From Streptomyces sp. NRRL S-337 (GTDB taxonomy: Bacteria; Actinomycetota; Actinomycetes; Streptomycetales; Streptomycetaceae): DNA of 64,000 nt. The notes under the pieces are model-generated. The model was not told the origin of the DNA and ran no database searches. It was given only the letters and a program-made list of their open reading frames with translations. The position numbers and the translations under genes were made by a program. Position 1 is the first letter of the stretch; each line of letters starts with the position of its first letter. The stretch is taken from assembly GCF_000720175.1 (NCBI RefSeq), contig NZ_JOIX01000024.1, forward strand, positions 1 through 64,000, given 5' to 3'. Positions 36,125 through 44,280 of the stretch are shown here, piece after piece.

Positions 36125-37617
36125 GGCTCTTGTTCCGTCGGTCGCCGTCCGCGCCGGTGGCCGTGGTGTGGACGGTCGTCCTCGCCGCTCTGCTGGTGCC
36201 CGCCGGTGCCGCCCGGGCCGACGGTCACCGGTCGCACGGACGCGTCCAGGACGGCGCGGGCCTGATCCGCCGGGAGGTTTCCTTCCGGGGCGGTGACGGG
36301 CTCGTTCTGCACGGCACGGTGCTGAGCGCGGCCACGGTTCAAGGGGCGCCTGCCCGGCCCGGCATCGTGCTGGTCGGCGGGGCGGGGCCGGGCCCTCGTC
36401 AGGAGTACCGGCAGGAGGCCGAGGCCTTCGCCCGCGCGGGGATCACGACGCTGGTGTACGACAAGCGCACGGTGCGCTACTCCACGATGGACCGCGACTT
36501 CGGTCTGCTGGCGGCGGACGCCCTGGCCGGGGTGCGGCTGCTGCGTGGCCGGCCAGGGGTGGATCCGCGCCACGTCGGTCTGTGGGGGTTCAGCGAGGGG
36601 GCCTGGGTCGCCCCGCTGGCCGCCGCGCGCTCCTCCGGCGTCGGCTTCGTGATCACCATCGGCGGGCCGGGCCACTCGCCCCTGCGCACCCAGACCTGGA
36701 ACCTCACCACCCATCTGCGGCATGGCGGCGTCACCGGGTCCTTCCTCGCCACCCTGGAGGGTCCCGCGGCCCAACTCGTCGCTTCCACGGGCCGGTTCCC
36801 CGAGGGAGACTTCGATCCGTTGCCGGCATGGAGGCAGCTGCACGACACGCCGGTGCTGGCTCTGTGGGGCGATCAGGACCGGCAGGTGCCGCCGCGTGAG
36901 AGCGCGCAGATATTTCGGCGCACCCTGGCCGAGGCGGGCAACCGGCATGTTGTCGTCCGCTTCCTCCGGGGGGCCGCGCACAACGGCCACCGCACCTCGG
37001 ACGGTTTCGACCGGATCGCCGGACCGCTCTATCAGGGCAAGCGGTTGGGGGCGCCGGCTCCTGGCTATGTCCCCATCCTCACCTCCTGGGTGGCCGCGGT
37101 GGCCTCCGGTCACCCTCCCCGGTCCAGCGCCGCCCCCGCCCCGCCGCAGCCGGTGTCCAGTGCCCCCGCAGCCAGCGCCTGGTACGCCTGGCTGCCTCCC
37201 GTACTGCTGCTCGTGGGGTTCGCCGCCTACCCGGTGAGCGGGGCGCTACGACGGATCGCTCGGCGCCCGCGGCCCGGCCCGGCTCAGGGGGCGGCCCTGC
37301 GGCGTTGGCTGGCCGGGCTGGGCCTCGTTGCGGTAACAGCCTCGGTGCTGTGCCCCCTCGCGGTCTTCGTGGTGGGCGACGGGGGTGCGGCGGGACCGGT
37401 GGTGGCGGGACGTCCGCTCGGCTGGCTGGTGGCGCAGGCGCTGAGCGTCACCGACGTCACGCTGACCGGGGTGACGGTATGGCGCCGGCGGAACGGGCAG
37501 CGCACCCCGGCCGGGTCGCGTCCGCACGGCCGGCCCGGGGTGGCGAGGGCGACGCTGATGGCGACAGCGGTGCTGTTCGTGCCGTGGGCGCTGTGGTGGG
37601 GGACGTTGCGTCCGTGA
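36121..37617 (+). CDS. Membrane-anchored alpha/beta hydrolase
   Basis: The 498-aa protein starts with a signal/anchor helix (VAVVWTVVLAALLVPAGAARA), then an alpha/beta-hydrolase domain (PGIVLVGGAGPGPRQEYRQEAEAFARAGITTLVYDKRTVRYS; nucleophile Ser in LWGFSEGAW; DQDRQV with the acid; His in AAHNGHR), then a Pro/Ala linker and three or four C-terminal membrane helices (residues about 360-495). The active site would be outside the cell. Such a hydrolase plus C-terminal membrane domain is uncommon. The GTG overlaps the ArsR-type stop by 4 nt. Confidence 0.85.
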   Translation: MRLLFRRSPSAPVAVVWTVVLAALLVPAGAARADGHRSHGRVQDGAGLIRREVSFRGGDGLVLHGTVLSAATVQGAPARPGIVLVGGAGPGPRQEYRQEAEAFARAGITTLVYDKRTVRYSTMDRDFGLLAADALAGVRLLRGRPGVDPRHVGLWGFSEGAWVAPLAAARSSGVGFVITIGGPGHSPLRTQTWNLTTHLRHGGVTGSFLATLEGPAAQLVASTGRFPEGDFDPLPAWRQLHDTPVLALWGDQDRQVPPRESAQIFRRTLAEAGNRHVVVRFLRGAAHNGHRTSDGFDRIAGPLYQGKRLGAPAPGYVPILTSWVAAVASGHPPRSSAAPAPPQPVSSAPAASAWYAWLPPVLLLVGFAAYPVSGALRRIARRPRPGPAQGAALRRWLAGLGLVAVTASVLCPLAVFVVGDGGAAGPVVAGRPLGWLVAQALSVTDVTLTGVTVWRRRNGQRTPAGSRPHGRPGVARATLMATAVLFVPWALWWGTLRP

Positions 37618-37730
37618 GGAGCGCCTCGACGGCCGGGCCGACCCGGGCCGGATGCGCCTCCGGCCGACCTCGTGGCAGCACAGCGACCTCGGCACACCTC
37701 TCCTGGCCGGCACGTCCCCCATGAGCCCTC

Positions 37731-37753
37731 CCCGCCCGCGCCGGTCGGGCGGG
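37731..37753. terminator. Terminator between hydrolase and DoxX genes
   Basis: CCCGCCCG (37731-37738) pairs with CGGGCGGG (37746-37753) around 7 nt, between the two convergent genes. Confidence 0.6.
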
Positions 37754-37763
37754 CGGGCGCGGC

Positions 37764-38120
37764 TCAGCCTGCCTGGAGGGCGAGGACCAGTGCGGCCGTG
37801 CACAGGACGAGCATGCCGGTGGCGTTGAGGAAGAGGTTGCGCCCGTAGTCCTTGGCGCGGAGGTGCAGGGAGACGGCAACGAGGAAGTAGACCACCAGTG
37901 AGGCGGCGGTGAGAACGGCCAGCGGCAGGAACCAGATGCCGACGATCAAGCCGACCGCCGAGGCGGTCTTCAGCACGGGCAGCAATCGCCAGTACCGGCG
38001 GGGAAAGTCGACATCTTCCAGGCAGGCCCGGACGAATCCGACGGGCCTGAGACACAGTGCGGCGTCGCCGAGCTGGACGGCGGCCAGGCCGGCGAAGAGC
38101 AACCACGGGTGGATCACCAC
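37764..38120 (-). CDS. DoxX-like membrane protein
   Basis: The 118-aa protein has four predicted helices and a DoxX-like layout (LLFAGLAAVQLGDAALC, LLPVLKTASAVGLIVGIWFLPLAVLTAASLVVYFLVAVSLHLRAKDY, and a last helix ALVLAL). DoxX proteins are linked to thiosulfate:quinone oxidoreductase and to redox stress membrane complexes, but many members have no known role. GTG 38120 is chosen because GAGG lies 5 nt upstream; GTG 38126 is possible. A 15-bp palindromic operator lies about 165 bp upstream. Confidence 0.8.
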   Translation of the reverse strand: MVIHPWLLFAGLAAVQLGDAALCLRPVGFVRACLEDVDFPRRYWRLLPVLKTASAVGLIVGIWFLPLAVLTAASLVVYFLVAVSLHLRAKDYGRNLFLNATGMLVLCTAALVLALQAG

Positions 38121-38623
38121 AGACACCTCGTCTCGTAGCGGTGGTACGGCTGTCGAACGAGGGACGGACGCGGGCCGGCGATTCGTGACATCGCCGCGTC
38201 GAGGAGCACGCGGGCCGGCAGTGCAGCAGCCCGCTGCCCCGGCCACCAGGCCGGTTCATCAGGTTGTTATCACCGTCATATTTATTATTGCACTGTGCAA
38301 TGTTACGGTGAGTGCGATGACCGATCCTGTGCGGCGCGGCAGGGCCGGTCCACGGGCGTGAGGCGCGTGACGCCGTCCGCCGTTCCATCGACCAGCACCA
38401 CCAGTGCGCGCCGATGACCAGAGAGCGGAGCGGATCGCACCGCGACCGATCCCGGCCCCGGTACCGGCACCGGGGCCCACCGCCCGTTCCTCTTTCGCAG
38501 GGCAATGACGCCCGCCCCTTGCCGCTGTGTGACCACGGCCGGCCCCCTGACACCCGGGGGCCGGTTCGCGGGTCCGCTGACGGTGGCCTGTTCCTTTCCA
38601 GCCAGACGAAGCGGAGGTACCCC
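38121..38623. other. 503-bp regulatory interval with operator and two leader hairpins
   Basis: This gap holds an AT-rich patch around 38270-38305 with a perfect palindrome, and two perfect 9-bp hairpins in the leader of the ClC gene (GGCCCCGGT at 38454-38462 with 38469-38477; CCGGCCCCC at 38539-38547 with 38556-38564). The short frame starting ATG 38317 is only 14 codons. The hairpins may attenuate the ClC gene or act as a terminator. Confidence 0.5.
38287..38301. promoter_or_regulatory. Palindromic operator ATTGCACTGTGCAAT
   Basis: A perfect 15-bp palindrome (ATTGCA-CTG-TGCAAT) in an AT-rich context between the divergent DoxX and ClC genes. A near-identical site lies at 40778-40794. The binding regulator is unknown. 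Confidence 0.7.
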
Positions 38624-40528
38624 GTGGCCCGGCCCGACGCCGCCCGGAATCAGACGAAGACAGGAGCGAAGAGGCCCGGCCGCCCCTCCGGCGAGAAGAT
38701 CGCGGAGCTGGGGGACTTCCACGTCCTGCCCAGGGTCGCGGTGATCACCGGCTTGGCCGTGCCCGTCGGGGCGGTCGCCGCGCTCGTCGCCGTGGGGCTG
38801 CTCAAACTGATCGCCCTGTTCACCAACCTGTGCTTCCACGGCCGCTTCTCCTTCGGCGGTGCCACCCCGGGCTCCACCGCGCACTGGTGGCTCATCCTCT
38901 GCATGCCGGTGCTGGGCGGGCTGGTCATCGGGCTGATGGCCAGGTTCGGGTCGGAGAAGATCCGCGGCCACGGCATGCCGGAGGCCATCGAGTCGATCCT
39001 CGTCGGAGGCAGCAGGGTCCAGCCCCGCGTCGCGGTCCTCAAGCCGGTCTCGTCGGCGATATCCATCGGCTCCGGCGGCCCGTTCGGCGCCGAAGGGCCG
39101 ATCATCATGACCGGCGGCGCGGTCGGATCGATCCTCGCCCAGTTCCTCCGCGTCACCACCGACGAACGCAAGACCCTCCTGGTGGCCGGCTCCGCGGCGG
39201 GCATGGCGGCCACCTTCAACTCCCCGCTCGCGGCCATCCTGCTCGCCGTCGAGCTGCTGCTCTTCGAGTGGCGGCCCCGCTCCTACCTGCCCGTCGCGGT
39301 CGGCGCGGTCACCGCCACCCTCGTACGCGGACCGCTCCTGGGCACCGAGCCGCTCTTCGGCGGCGCCCACGTCCCCACCGAACTGCCGCTCTCCGTCTAC
39401 GGACTGTGCGTCGTCGCCGGACTCGCCGCCGGGCTCCTCGCCCTTCTGGCGACGTGGCTCGTCTACTTCTCCGAGGACCTGTTCGCCAAGTTGCCGCTGC
39501 ACTGGATGTGGTGGCCCGCGTTCGGCGGCGCGATCATCGGGTTCGGCGGCCTGGTGGAGCCGCGCGCGCTGGGCGTCGGCTACGACGTCATCGACCAGTT
39601 GCTCACCGGCCGCGCCACCGTCGGGCTGATCCTCGGCATCCTCGTCGTCAAGACGCTGATCTGGGGGCTCTCCCTGGGCTCCGGCACCTCCGGCGGCGTC
39701 CTCGCCCCGATGTTCATGATCGGCGGCGCACTCGGGGCCGCCGAGGGGCTGGTCTTCCCCTCCGTCAGCCCCGGCTTCTGGGCCCTGGTGTCACTGGCGG
39801 GCGTGCTGGGCGGGGTCATGCGCTCGCCGCTGACCGGCATCGTGTTCTGCGTGGAACTGACCCATGAGCTCCACGCCCTCCTCCCCATGGTGATCACCGC
39901 GTCCTCGGCGTATCTGCTGTCGGTGATCGTCCTCAAGCGGTCGGTGCTCACCGAGAAGATCGCCCGCCGCGGCCTCCACCTCACCCGCGAGTACTCCGTG
40001 GACCCCTTGGAAGTCCACCTCGTACGCCAGCTGGAAACCCCCGTCACCGTCACGTTCCGTACGGACCAGACCGCCGGCGAGGCCGGGGCCCGGCTGCGCG
40101 AGGCGCATCGGGCCCGGGACGCCGACGGCATCCTCGCCCAGCGGCTCTACCCCGTCCTGGACGGCGAGGGGGGCCTGGCGGGGGTCGTCACCCGCGCGGA
40201 ACTGCTGCACGGCGCTCCGGACGACGACCGGCAGCTGGGCGGTCTCGCCCGTCCCGCGATCACCGCCCATCCGGACGAAACCCTGCGGACCATCGCCAAT
40301 CGCATGGCGGCCCACCAGGTCACCCGCGTCGTCGTCACGCCCCGCACCGCGCCCCACCACGTCGAGGGAATCCTGAGCCTGCGTCATCTGCTCGAAGCGC
40401 GCCGGGTGGACCTGCACGAGGAACAGCACGCCGAACGCGTCCTCACCCCGTTCCGGCGGGTGCCGCGACAGCGCAAGCCGGCCCTGACGGCATCCGCCGA
40501 GGCGCTCAGCGACGCCGCCGGCTGCTGA
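38624..40528 (+). CDS. ClC-family chloride channel/antiporter with CBS domains
   Basis: The 634-aa protein has the ClC core (residues about 30-460) with filter motifs GSGGPFGAEGP, carrying the gating glutamate, and GSGTSGGVLAP, plus two C-terminal CBS domains (about 480-610; LETPVTVTFRTDQTAGEAGARLREAH, LARPAITAHPDETLRTIANRMAAHQVTRVVV). It moves chloride, either as a channel or in exchange for protons, with CBS-regulated gating. GTG 38624 is chosen for its GGAGG SD 6 nt upstream; an ATG at 38414 would add about 70 residues that look non-coding. Confidence 0.92.
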   Translation: MARPDAARNQTKTGAKRPGRPSGEKIAELGDFHVLPRVAVITGLAVPVGAVAALVAVGLLKLIALFTNLCFHGRFSFGGATPGSTAHWWLILCMPVLGGLVIGLMARFGSEKIRGHGMPEAIESILVGGSRVQPRVAVLKPVSSAISIGSGGPFGAEGPIIMTGGAVGSILAQFLRVTTDERKTLLVAGSAAGMAATFNSPLAAILLAVELLLFEWRPRSYLPVAVGAVTATLVRGPLLGTEPLFGGAHVPTELPLSVYGLCVVAGLAAGLLALLATWLVYFSEDLFAKLPLHWMWWPAFGGAIIGFGGLVEPRALGVGYDVIDQLLTGRATVGLILGILVVKTLIWGLSLGSGTSGGVLAPMFMIGGALGAAEGLVFPSVSPGFWALVSLAGVLGGVMRSPLTGIVFCVELTHELHALLPMVITASSAYLLSVIVLKRSVLTEKIARRGLHLTREYSVDPLEVHLVRQLETPVTVTFRTDQTAGEAGARLREAHRARDADGILAQRLYPVLDGEGGLAGVVTRAELLHGAPDDDRQLGGLARPAITAHPDETLRTIANRMAAHQVTRVVVTPRTAPHHVEGILSLRHLLEARRVDLHEEQHAERVLTPFRRVPRQRKPALTASAEALSDAAGC

Positions 40529-40566
40529 TCCCGCGCGCCGCGCCGACCGCCGGATGGCGGTACGGC

Positions 40567-40595
40567 GCGGCCGGCCGTTCGGCCGCTTCGGCCGC
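40567..40595 (+). terminator. Branched terminator after the ClC gene
   Basis: GCGGCCG (40567-40573) pairs with CGGCCGC (40589-40595) and encloses a nested GCC/GGC hairpin with GTTC loop. Confidence 0.5.
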
Positions 40596-40777
40596 CGCGC
40601 GCTCCGCGTCCGCCCTCGCCCTGCCTCGCACCACAGCCCACCACTCTCTTGTGAACGCGATGGAGCACCACCTCCGGGGGAGGCGGATCGCCCTCGTTTG
40701 CTCGCCCAGCATCCCGCCGGGGATCAACGAGCAAAGGGAATATACCGGGGCATTCAGCGTGATCTGGCGAAGGCTTT

Positions 40778-40794
40778 CATTGCACTTTGCAATG
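40778..40794. promoter_or_regulatory. Palindromic operator CATTGCACTTTGCAATG
   Basis: Seven-bp arms (CATTGCA/TGCAATG) flank CTT. The core ATTGCA-CTK-TGCAAT is shared with 38287-38301. It lies about 100 bp upstream of the SDR gene. Confidence 0.65.
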
Positions 40795-40896
40795 TTTGGT
40801 GGCGTCATTATTTTGTGATCGAACGGTTTCGGACAGCCCACCCGCCACGTATCCCACGCCCGCTCGCCCGGCGTGGCCGTGGGAGGATTCCCGATC

Positions 40897-41637
40897 ATGA
40901 CACTTGAACCATCGGATCGGCCCGTTGCCCTGGTCACGGGGTCCACGTCGGGGATCGGCGAGGCCGTCGCGCGGCGGCTGGCGGCGGACGGCATGCGGGT
41001 CGTCGTGCACTCGCGGCGCAGCACGGAGGCCGGTGAGGCACTGGCGGCGGAGCTCGGCGGTGCGTACGTACGGGCCGATCTGGCGGTGGAGGAAGAGGCC
41101 CGCGGGCTGGCCGAGGCGGCGCTCGACCGGTACGGGCGGCTGGACGTGCTGGTGAACAACGCGGGCCTCAGCTGGCCGATCCCGCACCATGACCTGGCCG
41201 CGGCCACACCGGCGGACTGGCGGCAGCTGCTGGAGGTCAACCTGATCGCGCCCTGGGTGCTGTGCACGGCGGCGCTGCCGGCACTGCGCCAAGCCCCGGC
41301 GGGCGGCAGCATCGTGAACGTCACCAGCCACGCCGGGGTCCGCCCCAAGGGCTCCTCGGTGCCGTACGCGGCGAGCAAGGCCGCGCTGAACCACGTGACC
41401 CGGCTGCTCGCGGCCGCCCTCGCGCCCGACGTACGGGTCAACGCGGTGGCCCCGGGACTGGTGGACACGCCCATGACGAAGGACTGGGCGCACGCGCACG
41501 AAATCTGGCGGGACCGCGCGCCGATGCGTCGTCCGGCCCAACCCGCCGACGTCGCCGACCTGGTGGCGTCAGTGCTCGCCCACAGCTATCTCACCGGCGA
41601 GGTCATCCTGCTCGACGGCGGGCTGAACCTCACCTGA
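40897..41637 (+). CDS. SDR-family oxidoreductase
   Basis: The 246-aa classical short-chain dehydrogenase has VALVTGSTSGIGEAVARRLA (NAD(P) binding, residues 10-29), LVNNAGLSW, SIVNVTS and the catalytic YAASK, ending LTGEVILLDGGLNLT. It reduces a carbonyl or oxidises an alcohol on an unknown substrate. ATG 40897 follows GGGAGG by 10 nt; the in-frame GTG at 40873 is less likely. A shared palindromic operator upstream suggests control with the DoxX/ClC region. Confidence 0.92.
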   Translation: MTLEPSDRPVALVTGSTSGIGEAVARRLAADGMRVVVHSRRSTEAGEALAAELGGAYVRADLAVEEEARGLAEAALDRYGRLDVLVNNAGLSWPIPHHDLAAATPADWRQLLEVNLIAPWVLCTAALPALRQAPAGGSIVNVTSHAGVRPKGSSVPYAASKAALNHVTRLLAAALAPDVRVNAVAPGLVDTPMTKDWAHAHEIWRDRAPMRRPAQPADVADLVASVLAHSYLTGEVILLDGGLNLT

Positions 41638-41641
41638 CGTG

Positions 41642-41681
41642 CCGGGGACCGGGCACCGGGGACCGGGCACCGGGGACTCGG
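41642..41681. repeat. 14-bp tandem repeat after the SDR gene
   Basis: CCGGGGACCGGGCA occurs twice in tandem (41642-41655, 41656-41669) with a partial third copy to 41681, 4 bp beyond the SDR stop. Further short GGGCACTCGGGTACC-like repeats follow to about 41735. Confidence 0.75.
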
Positions 41682-41750
41682 CGCGGGCGGACGGCCACCT
41701 GGGGCACCTCGGGCACTCGGGTACCTCAGGCACTCTGCGTACCGTGCCGC

Positions 41751-43211
41751 TCACGCTGCCGTGAACCAGGTGCCCAGTGCCTCGTGCAGGCCGTCGCCCG
41801 TGGTGCCCTGCCAGGCGACGTAGCAGTCGGGCCGGAGCAGCAGGGCGCTGTCGAGTTCGGGGACGGCCACCGTGTCGACGTGCGGGGCCCAGGGGCCGGC
41901 GTCGAGGGTGCCCGTCGGGTCCAGAAGGAGCGGCCGGCCGGTGCGGGTCAGTTCGCGCAGGCCCGGCGGGTCCGGCGCCCACCGGCCGACGAGCGGCCCG
42001 GTCGCCGGCCCCATGTCGTAGGTGAGGTCCGCGCCGGACAGCAGATCCGCGAGGTGCTGCCGCGTCGCCGGCTGGGCGAGCAACTCGCCGAAGAGTTCCC
42101 GCAACGCCGTCACGTCGCCGCCCGGCCGGGTCAGCAGCGACTGCGCCTGGGTGTGCATGGCGACCCGCCGGGCGGCCGGGGACCGTTCCGCCTCGTAGGT
42201 GTCCAGCAGCCCCTTCGGCGCGTGGCCACGCACGGCCGCGGCGAGCTTCCAACCGAGGTTCACCGCGTCCTGCAGGCCCAGGTTGAGCCCCGGACCGCCG
42301 ATCGCCGAGTGCACGTGCGCGGCGTCGCCGAGCAGGAATATCCGGCCCGCACGGTAGCGTGACGCGATCCGGGTGTTACCGCCCGACAGCCGTCTCATCG
42401 AGTGCGGTCCCGGCCCGGTCGGCGGGCCGAGCGGCACGTCCGCGCCGAGCACCCGGGAGACGCTGGCCCGAAGCGCGTCGAGCGAGGCCTCGCCCTCGGC
42501 CGGCTGTCCCCATTCCACCGTGCTGATCAGCGGATCGCCGCCGGGGAACGGCGCCCAGGCGATCAGGCCGTGTGCGGTCCGCAGGTGCCGGAACGGCGGC
42601 ACGGTGCCGAAGCCGGGCACGACCAGAGCGCCATCGGCCCCGGCCATCTCCCGGGGCACGCTGACATGTCCGGTGCGCGAGACGGAGTCGTCCCTGGTCA
42701 CGCCCGGGAAGTCGATCCCGGTGAGCTTGCGGACCGCGCTGTGCCCGCCGTCGGCGCCGACCAGGAACGCCGCCTCGACCGGCGTGCGCCCGCGCAGCTC
42801 GATCACCACCGACTCCCGGCCCTGCGTCAGGCCGATGACCTCATGGCCGCGGCGGATCTCGACGCCCAGTTCGGCCGCGCGCTCAGCGAGCATCCGCTCG
42901 ATCCGGCGCTGTGGCACCTGCAAGGTGTGGAGGGGGTTGTCCGGCAGGCCGGTCAGGTCGAGCGGGAACGCACCGAAGACGTAGCCGGGTGCCGGCTGCG
43001 GGGTGGCGGGGGCACCGGGCGCGGTCAGCCGCTCGTACAGTCCGCGCCGGTCGAGCATGCGGACCACCTGACCGACCAGGCCGTTCGCGCGCTGCTCGGA
43101 GGTCGGTTCGGTGAGGCGTTCCAGGACGAGCGGGCGCACGCCGGCCAGGGCGAGTTCGCAGGCGAGCATCAGGCCGTTGGGTCCGGCGCCCGCGATGACG
43201 ACGTCGATCAT
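41751..43211 (-). CDS. FAD-dependent aromatic monooxygenase (class A)
   Basis: The 486-aa flavoprotein hydroxylase has the three FAD motifs: VVIAGAGPNGLMLACELALAGVRPLVLER, the GADGG in VGADGGHSAVRK, and IFLLGDAAHVHSAIGGPGLNLGLQDAVNLGWKLA. C-terminal thioredoxin-like extension is typical of the PgaE/RdmE and Rox-type aromatic polyketide and rifampicin hydroxylases. The substrate is unknown. It is downstream of a TetR gene on the same strand, probably in the same regulon. Confidence 0.92.
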   Translation of the reverse strand: MIDVVIAGAGPNGLMLACELALAGVRPLVLERLTEPTSEQRANGLVGQVVRMLDRRGLYERLTAPGAPATPQPAPGYVFGAFPLDLTGLPDNPLHTLQVPQRRIERMLAERAAELGVEIRRGHEVIGLTQGRESVVIELRGRTPVEAAFLVGADGGHSAVRKLTGIDFPGVTRDDSVSRTGHVSVPREMAGADGALVVPGFGTVPPFRHLRTAHGLIAWAPFPGGDPLISTVEWGQPAEGEASLDALRASVSRVLGADVPLGPPTGPGPHSMRRLSGGNTRIASRYRAGRIFLLGDAAHVHSAIGGPGLNLGLQDAVNLGWKLAAAVRGHAPKGLLDTYEAERSPAARRVAMHTQAQSLLTRPGGDVTALRELFGELLAQPATRQHLADLLSGADLTYDMGPATGPLVGRWAPDPPGLRELTRTGRPLLLDPTGTLDAGPWAPHVDTVAVPELDSALLLRPDCYVAWQGTTGDGLHEALGTWFTAA

Positions 43212-43359
43212 GAGTGGGTCTCCGTTTCCGGGCAGGGGCCATCGGCCCGGCCGCCGCCGGGCTTCCGGTCCGGGAGGGTGTTGCCTACGGGGGATTCCTC
43301 GGGGTGCGCGCCCACGCCTACGGGACGAGCCCCGGGGAGTCCGTCCTGGGGATGACTTC

Positions 43360-43965
43360 CTACGGGGCCGACAGCCCCGTCGCGACCCGGGTGAGGGCGT
43401 CCGCGAGCAGACGGCTCACCGGTACCGGAGGATCGGTGCGGAGGTGGTGCGCGGTGGCGGTGTTGATCGAGGCGACGACTGCGGACGCGACGAGGTGCGG
43501 GTACAGGTCCTGCTGCAGATCGGTACCGGTACGGTCGGCGACGGCCGCGGCGATCTCGGCCTCGGCGATCGCCCCGGCCCGCAACATCTCGCCCTGCAGG
43601 GCCGGTTCGGAGACCATCATGCGCACGCCGGCCGTCCACTGAGCCGCGTCGGCGATGGGGTGAGCGGCCGCCTCGGCGTCCGGCCCGAACTGGGCCAGCA
43701 CCGAGCGGGTGATCGCCTCCCAGAGCGGCTCCTCCGGACCCGCACGCAGCGCCTCCGCGATGCGGAGGCTGCGGTCGAGGTGGCGGGCGACGATCGCTTC
43801 TCCCTTGCTGGAGAAGTAGTTGTTGAACGTGCGCGGGGAGACGCCGGCGGCCTCGGCGATGTCCTCCACCTTGACGTTGCCGAAACCGCGCTCGACGGTC
43901 AGCCGGACCGCCGCCCAGCTGAGCGCGGCACGCGTCTCGGCCTTCTTCTGCTCTCGCAACCCCAT
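43360..43965 (-). CDS. TetR family regulator of the monooxygenase
   Basis: The 201-aa protein has the HTH AALSWAAVRLTVERGFGNVKVEDIAEAAGVSPRTFNNYFSSKGEAIVARHLDRSL (residues about 13-68). An 18-bp inverted repeat just upstream of ATG 43965 is its likely operator. It precedes the flavin monooxygenase (148-bp gap) and probably represses itself and that gene in response to the enzyme's substrate. Confidence 0.92.
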   Translation of the reverse strand: MGLREQKKAETRAALSWAAVRLTVERGFGNVKVEDIAEAAGVSPRTFNNYFSSKGEAIVARHLDRSLRIAEALRAGPEEPLWEAITRSVLAQFGPDAEAAAHPIADAAQWTAGVRMMVSEPALQGEMLRAGAIAEAEIAAAVADRTGTDLQQDLYPHLVASAVVASINTATAHHLRTDPPVPVSRLLADALTRVATGLSAP

Positions 43966-43982
43966 GACAGAAGACAGTAACA

Positions 43983-44022
43983 AAACTTGCGTGGCGCGCA
44001 AATATGCGCACCACGCAAGTTT
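43983..44022. promoter_or_regulatory. 18-bp inverted repeat, TetR operator
   Basis: AAACTTGCGTGGCGCGCA (43983-44000) and its reverse complement at 44005-44022 differ at one position and flank AATA. It lies 17 bp upstream of the TetR start and just before the HxlR remnant. Confidence 0.85.
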
Positions 44023-44043
44023 CTGTTGTTCGGGATACCGGCT

Positions 44044-44259
44044 CAGTCGGTGACCTTCAGCCCGAAGGTGCTGACGCAGGCCCTGCGGCGGCTGGAGACC
44101 GGTGGCTTCGTCGACCGGACCGTCATCCCCGCCGTACCGCTGCACGTCGAGTACGCGCTGACCGACCTGGGGCGCAGCGTCGCCCGACCGCTCGCGGCGG
44201 TACGGCACTGGGTCGAGGCCCACCTCGACGAGATCGGCCCGGCCGCCGCAGCGGGCTGA
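44044..44259 (+). pseudogene. Truncated HxlR-family regulator remnant
   Basis: An open frame encodes VTFSPKVLTQALRRLETGGF, VEYALTDLGRSVARPLAAVRHWVEAHLDEI, which is the C-terminal half of an HxlR winged helix (recognition helix, wing and last helix). The first about 40-50 residues of the family, including HTH helices 1-2 and the CPW-type start, are missing, replaced by the TetR operator region. It is probably a deletion remnant. Confidence 0.75.
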
Positions 44260-44280
44260 CGTGCGCCCCGGCCCGTCGGC

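Larger units (their letters stand above)
40529..40896. other. 368-bp gap between ClC and SDR genes
   Basis: It contains a terminator-like cruciform just after the ClC gene, a stretch without obvious signals, and the palindromic operator at 40778-40794 about 100 bp before the SDR start. No gene is supported. Confidence 0.5.

Noticed and set aside
38414..38623. Upstream ATG extending the ClC protein by about 70 residues
   Set aside because: The added peptide is low-complexity and unlike ClC N-termini, has no RBS, and a GTG at 38624 with GGAGG fits better.
38302..38623. Fluoride (crcB) riboswitch before the ClC gene
   Set aside because: None of the conserved crcB-motif segments is seen, and the channel carries the ordinary GxEGP gating glutamate.
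43284..43366. Three CCTACGGG repeats between monooxygenase and TetR
   Set aside because: Eight-base matches at irregular spacing are expected in such GC-rich sequence.
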